Assembly: GCA_002329225.1 (NCBI GenBank)
Contig: DCTF01000070.1
Coordinates: 1-5,849, forward strand
Reading direction: 5' to 3'
Length of the DNA: 5,849 bases
Source of the DNA: Ruminococcaceae bacterium UBA1447
Lineage (GTDB): Bacteria; Bacillota; Clostridia; Oscillospirales; Acutalibacteraceae
Within the stretch, counting starts at the first letter, position 1; every line of letters starts with the position of its first letter. The notes beneath the pieces are model-generated. The model worked only from the letters and a program-made list of their open reading frames with translations, had not been told where the DNA came from and did no database searches. This document shows, piece after piece, positions 1-4,915 of this stretch. The position numbers and the translations under genes were made by a program.

Positions 1-480
1 AAGGGCGATGAATAGAAGCATTGTAACAAGCATACGCTTATTTTCTTTAGCCCGACTGAAGAGGAAGACTATCACCGCCGCCGCACCGAAAGTGCCGAAA
101 AGCAGGGCAGCGCTCCAATGAACCACCATGCGCCAATTAAATTCATCCTCATGAGGAACAATTTTTGTAACGATAATGCATATAAAGCTCAGATACATAG
201 AAACTTTGCCGACCTTGCCGTTATAATCATATCTGCGGTACATATAATTTATATTGAGCCAGAGGGCTGCAATCATAAAAATCACCCAGAGATAATAAAG
301 CTTCGGGTGAACCATCGCAATTACACTCGCCGTTTTTTCAAACCGGGGGTAAGAGACGCCCAGATATTCAACTTTAAGTGCGCCGAACCAGGTAATAAAA
401 CCTACGGCAAGAAAAAGCCAGAACATGCAGAAGTACCTGTTTTCAACAACCCGACTTAAAAATCCCTTTTGTTTTTCCAT
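1..480 (-). CDS. Multi-spanning membrane protein of unknown function, C-terminus beyond the window
   Basis: The reverse strand is open from an ATG at 480-478 to the window edge, giving 160 residues (N-terminus MEKQKGFLSRVVENRYF) with no stop, so the gene is cut by the window rather than broken. A Shine-Dalgarno AAGGGG (complement of 487-492) lies 6 nt before the ATG. Hydrophobic, Trp/Phe/Tyr-rich stretches at about residues 17-36, 62-80, 92-107, 121-142 and 149-160 suggest at least five membrane helices, joined by short polar loops (for example the YRRYDYNGK loop near 81-89). A charged EDEFNWR loop precedes an HW pair at the start of the fourth helix, which could be a functional site. There is no signal peptide apart from the first helix. 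I do not recognise the family and assign no function. It is divergent from the PQ-loop gene and shares a 202-bp intergenic region with it. That it is a real gene is well supported; what it does is unknown. Confidence 0.8.
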   Translation of the reverse strand, partial: MEKQKGFLSRVVENRYFCMFWLFLAVGFITWFGALKVEYLGVSYPRFEKTASVIAMVHPKLYYLWVIFMIAALWLNINYMYRRYDYNGKVGKVSMYLSFICIIVTKIVPHEDEFNWRMVVHWSAALLFGTFGAAAVIVFLFSRAKENKRMLVTMLLFIAL

Positions 481-486
481 TACGTT

Positions 487-508
487 CCCCTTGCCGTAAG
501 GGCAAAGG
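487..508 (-). promoter_or_regulatory. Ribosome-binding site of the left membrane gene within a small hairpin
   Basis: On the minus strand, CCTTTGCC (508-501) can pair with GGCAAGG (495-489), leaving one bulged base and a five-base loop CTTAC. The Shine-Dalgarno AAGGGG (492-487) lies half inside this stem, so folding would partly hide it. The pairing is visible in the sequence; any regulatory effect is inference. Confidence 0.35.
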
Positions 509-601
509 CCCCCTTTCAAAAAAATGTTCGGTTTATTAAAATAACAAAAAGCGAATCTGAACAGCCACAGACCGTTTCCGTAACAATACGGAGGCAACAA
601 C

Positions 602-630
602 TTGACAGCCGGCAACAGGCTCCCTACAAT
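602..630 (+). promoter_or_regulatory. SigA-type promoter for the PQ-loop gene
   Basis: The -35 hexamer TTGACA (602-607) matches the consensus exactly. It is followed by a 17-nt spacer and the -10 hexamer TACAAT (625-630), which matches TATAAT in five of six positions. The expected transcription start is near 637, giving a leader of about 45 nt before the TTG start codon at 683. A short hairpin (TCCGTA at 577-582, TACGGA at 587-592) lies just upstream and could be a protein-binding dyad, but it is too small to interpret. Confidence 0.8.
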
Positions 631-667
631 ATCCGCATCGTTCAACATTCTAAAATAACTGTCAAAC

Positions 668-674
668 GAGGAGG
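668..674 (+). promoter_or_regulatory. Strong ribosome-binding site that fixes a TTG start
   Basis: GAGGAGG at 668-674 is followed by 8 nt and then TTG at 683-685. The next in-frame ATG (codon 9, 707-709) has no comparable site, so TTG is the start. Confidence 0.85.
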
Positions 675-682
675 AAATAATT

Positions 683-967
683 TTGAGCGAGCTTTTAGAA
701 ACGCTTATGATAGTCAGTTTCGGTATCTCCTGGCCCGTTTCAATTGTTAAGTCGCTTAAATCCCGTACAGCCAAGGGCAAAAGCCCCGTGTTTATGGGTT
801 TTGTGTTATTCGGCTATGCCTGCGGAATTGCCGCTAAACTCCTGAGTCAAAATGTTACCTATGTGCTTGTTTTTTATGTGATAAATTTTGTAACCGTTTC
901 GGCCGATTTGGGGCTGTATTTCAGGAACCGTAATCTTGACGCCAAAGCGGCCGAAACGGCGGACTGA
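683..967 (+). CDS. Small PQ-loop (SemiSWEET-like) three-helix membrane protein
   Basis: The product is a 94-residue integral membrane protein with three hydrophobic helices at about residues 5-24, 36-54 and 57-80 and a charged C-terminal tail. The segment GISWPVSIVKSLKSRTAKGKS (14-34) has the shape of a PQ-loop repeat: a proline in the first helix, then a basic K(S/T)xSxxGxS-type turn before the second helix, as in the SWEET/SemiSWEET/PQ-loop superfamily. The usual Pro-Gln pair is Pro-Val here (P18-V19). An asparagine in the third helix (N68) sits where SemiSWEETs carry a substrate-contacting Asn; this equivalence is inference. Family members of this size dimerise to make a small-molecule pore, commonly for sugars. 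Translation starts at TTG, chosen for its strong ribosome-binding site. The gene appears to be transcribed alone from the consensus promoter at 602-630 and ends in a hairpin. The fold assignment is fairly secure, the transport substrate unknown; similar short proteins are usually left as hypothetical. Confidence 0.8.
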   Translation: MSELLETLMIVSFGISWPVSIVKSLKSRTAKGKSPVFMGFVLFGYACGIAAKLLSQNVTYVLVFYVINFVTVSADLGLYFRNRNLDAKAAETAD

Positions 968-988
968 ACGGACAGGGCAATCCGTTCA
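965..988. terminator. Hairpin between convergent genes, possible weak two-way terminator
   Basis: TGAACGGA (965-972) and TCCGTTCA (981-988) form a perfect 8-bp stem with an 8-nt loop. The stop codon of the PQ-loop gene (965-967) forms the base of the stem. Read rightward it is followed by TCTTCATTAAT, a poor U-tract; read leftward there is no U-tract. It lies in the 41-nt gap between two converging genes, where a terminator is expected, but without a proper T-run efficiency would be modest. Confidence 0.5.
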
Positions 989-1008
989 TCTTCATTAATA
1001 ATCTGCTG

Positions 1009-1764
1009 TTACCAAAGCCACTTTTTCTTCTCCGCCGGATGGATTACCTCCGGGGGTGTTTTTATGTGAATGCTTTTGCCTTCGGATATAAAATCGGTTT
1101 TTCCGCTGTCTTTTTTGGCTGCCCAAACTACGGCATTTTCAATTATTCTGCGGATGTTTTCGTCATAATAAATGGGGAAGGTTTCGTGCCCCGGCTGAAA
1201 ATAGAAAACCCTGCCTTCACCCCTTGTGAAAGTACAGCCGCTTCTGAAAACCTCGCCGCCGGAAAACCAGCCGGTGAAAACCACGGAATCCGGCTTGGGA
1301 ATATCAAAATATTCACCGTACATTTCTTCACGGTCCAAACGGAAACCCTGAGGAACACCCTCTGCTATGGGGTGATACGGATCCGTGGTCCAAATTCTTT
1401 CCGCTTCATTTTCCTCTTCCCTCCAACTCAGGGAGCAATGGGTACCCATAAGCCTTTTAAAGACCTTTGACTCGTGGCCGGAATGAAGCACGATTGCGCC
1501 CATACCGTCCTGATCTACCCGTTTGAAAATTCTTTCTACCAGTTCGTCTTTCACCATACCGTGGAAGCAGTGACCCCACCACAAAAGAACATCGGTGTTG
1601 TTGAGCACTTCGTCCGGCAAACCCTGCTTAGCGTCTTTCAGCAATGCGGTTTTGACGGAGTATCCCTCTTTGCCGTCAAAAATACTTTTTATCGCCGCAT
1701 TCATTCCCTCCGGATACGCCTTGCCTTTGTGAGTGCTTTCTTTCCAAACAGTTACATTAATCAC
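1009..1764 (-). CDS. ThuA-like family protein (trehalose-utilization type, class I glutamine-amidotransferase-like fold)
   Basis: This 251-residue protein matches the ThuA family across nearly its full length. Landmarks in order: N-terminal beta strand with TVWKESTHKG (5-14) and YPEGMNAAI (17-25); DVLLWWGHCFHGMV (58-71), where a strand is followed by the conserved WGHxxH loop; IVLHSGHESKVFKRLMG (91-107); the EEMYGEYFDIP region (146-156); GGEVFRSGCTF (169-179); and PGHETFPIYYD (191-201). Residues 219-251 are a hydrophilic tail ending KKKWLW. ThuA of Sinorhizobium meliloti acts with the dehydrogenase ThuB in converting trehalose-type disaccharides to 3-keto derivatives; no ThuB-like gene is visible here, so that role cannot simply be transferred. 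There is no signal peptide, so it is probably cytoplasmic. The start is GTG at 1764-1762, with AAAGGAG (1779-1773) upstream. It follows the 720-residue gene by 34 bp on the same strand and is probably co-transcribed with it. Family membership is confident; the reaction is unknown. Confidence 0.9.
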   Translation of the reverse strand: MINVTVWKESTHKGKAYPEGMNAAIKSIFDGKEGYSVKTALLKDAKQGLPDEVLNNTDVLLWWGHCFHGMVKDELVERIFKRVDQDGMGAIVLHSGHESKVFKRLMGTHCSLSWREEENEAERIWTTDPYHPIAEGVPQGFRLDREEMYGEYFDIPKPDSVVFTGWFSGGEVFRSGCTFTRGEGRVFYFQPGHETFPIYYDENIRRIIENAVVWAAKKDSGKTDFISEGKSIHIKTPPEVIHPAEKKKWLW

Positions 1765-1768
1765 GATG

Positions 1769-1786
1769 ACTTCTCCTTTCAGAAGT
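1769..1786 (-). promoter_or_regulatory. ThuA ribosome-binding site embedded in a hairpin
   Basis: In the mRNA, ACTTCT (1786-1781) pairs perfectly with AGAAGT (1774-1769) around the loop GAAAGG (1780-1775). The Shine-Dalgarno AAAGGAG runs from the loop into the downstream arm of the stem, and the GTG start lies 4 nt beyond the stem. The structure could reduce initiation unless ribosomes finishing the upstream gene open it. The pairing is visible; the effect is inferred. Confidence 0.4.
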
Positions 1787-1798
1787 TATTTCTTCGAC

Positions 1799-3961
1799 TT
1801 ATTTCTGATCGAGCACTTTGAACAGTTCTTCAAAGGGAATACCGCTGTCTTTACCCTCTTCTGCTATTACCTTGTTATAGCGTCCTATCCAATAGGGAAA
1901 AATAAGGTTATAAGATTCGCACAGATGTCTGTGCATATGCCCCTGTTTTGCATGGAAAAAGTTCGAACCGGTACCGCCCCTTTCGTCCATAGCCACGGCA
2001 TAGGGGGTTTTGCCGTCTTTATAAAACAACATTCCCTCATCTTCCACCACATCCGGGCGAGTGGAGTTGTCAATATAAAACTCACGGGAGTTTACGGGGT
2101 AACGGGTAAGCTGCCACTTAAGCATGTCGGCACAACTGCGGCCGAATGCGTCAAGCTGTTCTTCTTCGTTGTTTACGACCTGATAAATCAGGGACCATTC
2201 CACATCTCTGGCATATTTTTCCAGCTCCCACCAGGAATCCGCACCCTGCCTGTACTTTTCTATCAGAACCGGATCCGTTTCCAATTGAGTGAGCGTATAG
2301 TAAGCAACGGCAGCCATGCGCACATCCGAATAGTTCATAAATTTGACTATCCGATCGAAAACCTCTTCCTCATTATTCTCATCATCCACCAGTTCACGAA
2401 CGATAATACGATAGCGCCCGAAATGCTCCCTGAGAATATCCGCATAACGGTAGGGTTCTTCAAGGGCAAGTTTACGGTATTCCTCGTTCCATCTTTCCTC
2501 ACCGGTGATATGGTGAGCCACCTTATAAAGCTGTAAAAGTACTGAAAGACCCAGCGGCGCATCGGGGAAACCGTTGCTGTCCCGATTCATATAGTATTCC
2601 CGGCTCATGCGCGCCCAGGATGTAGGCTGTCCGCCGGCATCGGTATGGCAATAGCCGTTTTCGGTAAAATGGATTGCGTGGCGGCGCACTATTGTACGGA
2701 TAATTTCCGCAAGTTCCGGATCGTCCGGGCCGAGAATATCATATGCCAAGTGCCAAACGGCATAGTGACCTACCAGTTCGTCGTTGGAGGTGTCGCATTT
2801 GTAGGTAATATCGTCATCGCCCCAATTTTTACCGGTGGCGGGGTTTATCTCATCGGTATAGAGTTTTCTGAGCCTTTCGGGTATCTCCATTGAACTGTCC
2901 ACGGTAAGCAGCGGGGGTACATCATCGCCTTTATCCGATGTGGAGGGAATGCGAATTGATATCAACTTGCCGTCGGGAGTGAACTTTTTACGGAAGAACA
3001 CCCCGTCATGATGCGGAATGGGGTCGTTTACCGGGTCATTGACATGGTAGGAACGGGCTATGTAGCCTTCCACATTACGAAATACTATTTCGGGCATACC
3101 TTCAACCGCCCAATCCTCGGGGTTAACCGGCCCTAAATTCGCCACTTTATAATCCACCGGGCCTTCATCGGGGATGTCGATTAAAAACTCCCTGCCCTCC
3201 AACAAAAACTCTTCACTGGCTCTGTTGGTGCCGGGTATATTGTAGCGCAAAAAGGAGGGCACCTTCCCTTTCCAGCCGGGGATACAGGCCAAAAGCAAAA
3301 CCGCCTCCACCCAGCGGGTTGCCACCTCTTTTGCTCTGGCAACCTCTTCTTTTGTCGCTGCGGGATCCTCTTTAAGCACTCCGTAACGGCAGATATCGCC
3401 CATGGCTACAAGGGAAGTCCATAAACCGTCATTATCCGACTCGCGGCCAATCCAACGGTTATTATCTTTATCCCATCTGGCGCCGCTGAGCATGCCTCTG
3501 CGCTGCACATACTTCATATTTACATCCGACAGGAAAATCGCTTTTTCTTTAACGGACATGGCCTTCATCGCAATATGGGATACACCTGTTTTTGTAAGAA
3601 CATAAACTCCGTTGTCCGAATCCCCGTCCACGGTCAGAACCTCGTTGTCCGTGAGGTAAGCCATGGCACGAAAACACTGCACTCTGTCAAGAGGTTCCTC
3701 TTCAGCCTCATTTACACGCCAGAGCCCTTCGTTTGTGCCCAGCCATAAAACATTTTTTTCGTCCTCAAAGACGCAGGTAATCATCTCCGGCGTTAAAAAA
3801 TCCGGCAAACGCTTTTTCTGCTGCTCGTTAAGAGCAGTTGCGGGTAAACTTTCCAATGTCTTTACAAGTTCCGGATTGTCTTCCCTTTTCTGCCTGATTG
3901 CCAAACGCTGCAAAGTTTCTTTCAACTTTGCGGGTTCGCCCAAATAATCTCTTCTTGCCAT
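1799..3961 (-). CDS. Propeller-remnant plus alpha/alpha-toroid protein, probable carbohydrate-active enzyme of unassigned family
   Basis: The product has 720 residues, no signal peptide and no membrane helix. After a polar helical N-terminus (1-55), residues 58-83 hold one clear two-component-regulator propeller unit (ITCVFEDEKNVLWLGTNEGLWRV). A second weaker blade spans about 93-130 (EVLTVDGDSDNGVYVL) and a partial WDKDNNRWIG strand lies at 163-172. From 175 the protein changes character: SDNDGLWTS (175-183) then amphipathic helices; R303-F323 region with HHDG; TSNDELVGHY (391-400); NGYCHTDAGGQPTSWARMS (435-453); a helical hairpin ending VAHHITGEERW (481-491); NYSDVRMAAVAYY (543-555); NSREFYIDNSTRPDVV (624-639). 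This pattern of helices and conserved Asp/Trp/His recalls alpha/alpha-barrel glycosidases or polysaccharide lyases and matches proteins usually annotated only as 'regulator propeller domain-containing'. The ATG at 3961 has GAGAGG 8 nt upstream and an in-frame TAA two codons earlier (3967-3965), so the frame cannot extend. It is the first gene of a probable operon with the ThuA gene. The enzymatic role is inference. Confidence 0.8.
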   Translation of the reverse strand: MARRDYLGEPAKLKETLQRLAIRQKREDNPELVKTLESLPATALNEQQKKRLPDFLTPEMITCVFEDEKNVLWLGTNEGLWRVNEAEEEPLDRVQCFRAMAYLTDNEVLTVDGDSDNGVYVLTKTGVSHIAMKAMSVKEKAIFLSDVNMKYVQRRGMLSGARWDKDNNRWIGRESDNDGLWTSLVAMGDICRYGVLKEDPAATKEEVARAKEVATRWVEAVLLLACIPGWKGKVPSFLRYNIPGTNRASEEFLLEGREFLIDIPDEGPVDYKVANLGPVNPEDWAVEGMPEIVFRNVEGYIARSYHVNDPVNDPIPHHDGVFFRKKFTPDGKLISIRIPSTSDKGDDVPPLLTVDSSMEIPERLRKLYTDEINPATGKNWGDDDITYKCDTSNDELVGHYAVWHLAYDILGPDDPELAEIIRTIVRRHAIHFTENGYCHTDAGGQPTSWARMSREYYMNRDSNGFPDAPLGLSVLLQLYKVAHHITGEERWNEEYRKLALEEPYRYADILREHFGRYRIIVRELVDDENNEEEVFDRIVKFMNYSDVRMAAVAYYTLTQLETDPVLIEKYRQGADSWWELEKYARDVEWSLIYQVVNNEEEQLDAFGRSCADMLKWQLTRYPVNSREFYIDNSTRPDVVEDEGMLFYKDGKTPYAVAMDERGGTGSNFFHAKQGHMHRHLCESYNLIFPYWIGRYNKVIAEEGKDSGIPFEELFKVLDQK

Positions 3962-3986
3962 TGATTAAACCTCTCTTTTTATTTTT

Positions 3987-4021
3987 ACGGGCCTGCAACC
4001 GAATCAGCCTGCCCGTTTTTT
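3987..4021. repeat. Leader hairpin of the 720-residue gene; terminator-like on the plus strand
   Basis: ACGGGC (3987-3992) pairs with GCCCGT (4011-4016), and the adjacent CTG (3993-3995) and CAG (4005-4007 region) can extend the stem past a 3-nt bulge. Read on the plus strand the stem is followed by six T (4016-4021), the form of an intrinsic terminator for antisense transcription. Read on the minus strand it lies in the predicted leader of the 720-residue gene, between an A-run and the A-rich stretch before the ribosome-binding site. Which role applies cannot be told from sequence. Confidence 0.5.
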
Positions 4022-4030
4022 CCAATTCGT

Positions 4031-4060
4031 ATTCTATTATCTATCAGGGATTGCTGTCAA
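4031..4060 (-). promoter_or_regulatory. SigA-type promoter for the propeller-toroid/ThuA operon
   Basis: On the minus strand, TTGACA (4060-4055) matches the -35 consensus exactly. After an 18-nt spacer comes TAGAAT (4036-4031), matching TATAAT in five of six positions. Transcription should start near 4024, giving a leader of about 63 nt that contains the hairpin at 3987-4016. The -35 is embedded in the same nine-base context (CTTGACAGC) as the plus-strand promoter at 601-609. Confidence 0.75.
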
Positions 4061-4078
4061 GCGAATAAGAAAGCAATC
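4049..4078. repeat. Inverted repeat overlapping the operon promoter, candidate operator
   Basis: GATTGCT (4049-4055) and AGCAATC (4072-4078) are perfect 7-bp inverted arms separated by 16 bp. The left arm overlaps the edge of the -35 hexamer at 4055-4060, and centre-to-centre spacing is 23 bp, about two helical turns, which suits a dimeric regulator. On the plus strand the right arm is followed by AACTTTTTT, so a weak antisense terminator is the alternative. The repeat is visible; regulator binding is inference and no regulator gene is in the window. Confidence 0.4.
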
Positions 4079-4096
4079 AACTTTTTTAATGTTTTG

Positions 4097-4864
4097 TTAA
4101 GAATTTATGGAGTTTATAACATACCAAACGGCATCTTCATTATTGGAGGGGGCAATTTTATCCGCCTCGGCTTTTACATGTTCCGGGGCATTGTCCGTTG
4201 CATAGCTGAGATCGGCGGCTTTGAACAGGCTAATATCATTTTCATAATCCCCGATTGCGATAACAGTATGCACATCGGGGCAGAATTCTTCTTTTAATAC
4301 CCGTGCGCAGTTGCCTTTTCCGCTTTCCGGGCTGTGCATTTCCAAGCCGAAAGGCCAGCTGCGGTCAAACAAAAAACGATGCCCGAACTTTTCTTCCAGA
4401 TCTATTCTTGCCTCAAAGGCTTCAGAAGCGCAGGAAAATCGAAAAAGATATTTATATACCTTTTCTTTCTCGTAGACATCGTAAAATTCCGCAACGCCGC
4501 GTTCCTCTTCCAAGACCCAACCCGAAGGGGTATACACCTCAAAGTTTTCTATGCCTGATATGTGTTTTTTGTCTATATAGGAAAACACGTCTTTGTAAAA
4601 AGAATCCAAAGGGTACTCCCTGAGGATTCTTCGCTTGTGAATATCATAAATAACCGTGCCGTTTACGGCAATTAACGGAGCATTGGGCAAAAAGGGAAAT
4701 GTCCGTGCATGCTCGGGCATCCTGCCCGTGGCGAGAGTAAACAATCCGCCGCCGTCAACAAAACTTCTGATTGCTTTAAGATTTTTTGCGGAGATTTCAC
4801 CTGCCGAGTTTACCAGCGTACCGTCAATATCCGAACAGATAAGATAACCTGAATAATCCGTCAT
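4097..4864 (-). CDS. Cof-type HAD-superfamily phosphatase (HAD-IIB)
   Basis: This 255-residue protein has all four HAD motifs. Motif I is SDIDGT (11-16), with the nucleophile D12 and general acid D14; motif II is ATGR (45-48) with T46; motif III is K183 in SGKGNCARVL; motif IV is GDYENDISLF (205-214), whose acidic residues bind Mg2+. VNGT (67-70) and the long insertion between motifs II and III (about 80-178) are the C2B cap of the Cof/YidA subfamily, which dephosphorylates sugar phosphates, flavin or pyridoxal phosphates and similar metabolites. Length is slightly below the usual 265-285, so the cap is compact. The protein is soluble and cytoplasmic. It lies 51 bp downstream of the Eis-like gene on the same strand and may share its transcript; the next gene leftward has its own promoter. 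The ATG at 4864 is preceded by GGAGG at an unusually long 14 nt. Family and catalysis are secure, substrate is not. Confidence 0.93.
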   Translation of the reverse strand: MTDYSGYLICSDIDGTLVNSAGEISAKNLKAIRSFVDGGGLFTLATGRMPEHARTFPFLPNAPLIAVNGTVIYDIHKRRILREYPLDSFYKDVFSYIDKKHISGIENFEVYTPSGWVLEEERGVAEFYDVYEKEKVYKYLFRFSCASEAFEARIDLEEKFGHRFLFDRSWPFGLEMHSPESGKGNCARVLKEEFCPDVHTVIAIGDYENDISLFKAADLSYATDNAPEHVKAEADKIAPSNNEDAVWYVINSINS

Positions 4865-4883
4865 TTGTAAAATTACAACCTCC
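4865..4883 (-). promoter_or_regulatory. HAD gene ribosome-binding site with a palindromic 14-nt spacer
   Basis: The Shine-Dalgarno GGAGG (4883-4879) is 14 nt from the ATG, well beyond the normal 5-9. All 14 spacer bases (4878-4865) form the dyad TTGTAA-TT-TTACAA on the minus strand. In RNA a 5-bp stem UUGUA/UACAA with loop AUUU would fold this spacer away and bring the site next to the start codon. Alternatively it is a DNA operator. The dyad is visible; its role is inference. Confidence 0.45.
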
Positions 4884-4915
4884 GGGCATTTTTGACAAAG
4901 AAGCGGGAATTGTTG

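Noticed and set aside
118..459. A 113-codon plus-strand open frame
   Set aside because: It is antisense to the partial membrane protein, whose frame is open to the window edge, has a proper ribosome-binding site and clear hydrophobic helices; the plus-strand translation has none of these.
602..665. Inverted pair TTGACAG (602-608) and CTGTCAA (659-665), and a possible minus-strand promoter starting from the second copy
   Set aside because: The arms are 50 bp apart and the first is simply the -35. A minus-strand -10 at 17 nt would be AACGAT, only three matches to consensus. I found no convincing promoter for the leftward membrane gene.
469..750. A 93-codon plus-strand open frame spanning the divergent intergenic region
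   Set aside because: It overlaps both the consensus promoter and the start of the PQ-loop gene in another frame, and its translation is low-complexity polar sequence without family features.
1733..2536. A 267-codon plus-strand open frame
   Set aside because: It lies antisense to the 720-residue gene, has no good ribosome-binding site, and its translation shows no recognisable domain. The opposite strand encodes conserved motifs throughout, so this is a shadow.
3965..4024. Possible preQ1-I-like riboswitch in the leader of the 720-residue gene
   Set aside because: A stem followed by an A-rich tail before the ribosome-binding site is suggestive, but the loop is too long (18 nt), the conserved loop residues are absent, and the gene has no link to queuosine.
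4824..4889. A 21-codon minus-strand upstream ORF (ATG at 4889) overlapping the HAD start, containing the HAD ribosome-binding site
   Set aside because: It could be a regulatory leader peptide, but it has no ribosome-binding site of its own and its residues are unremarkable, so chance is more likely.
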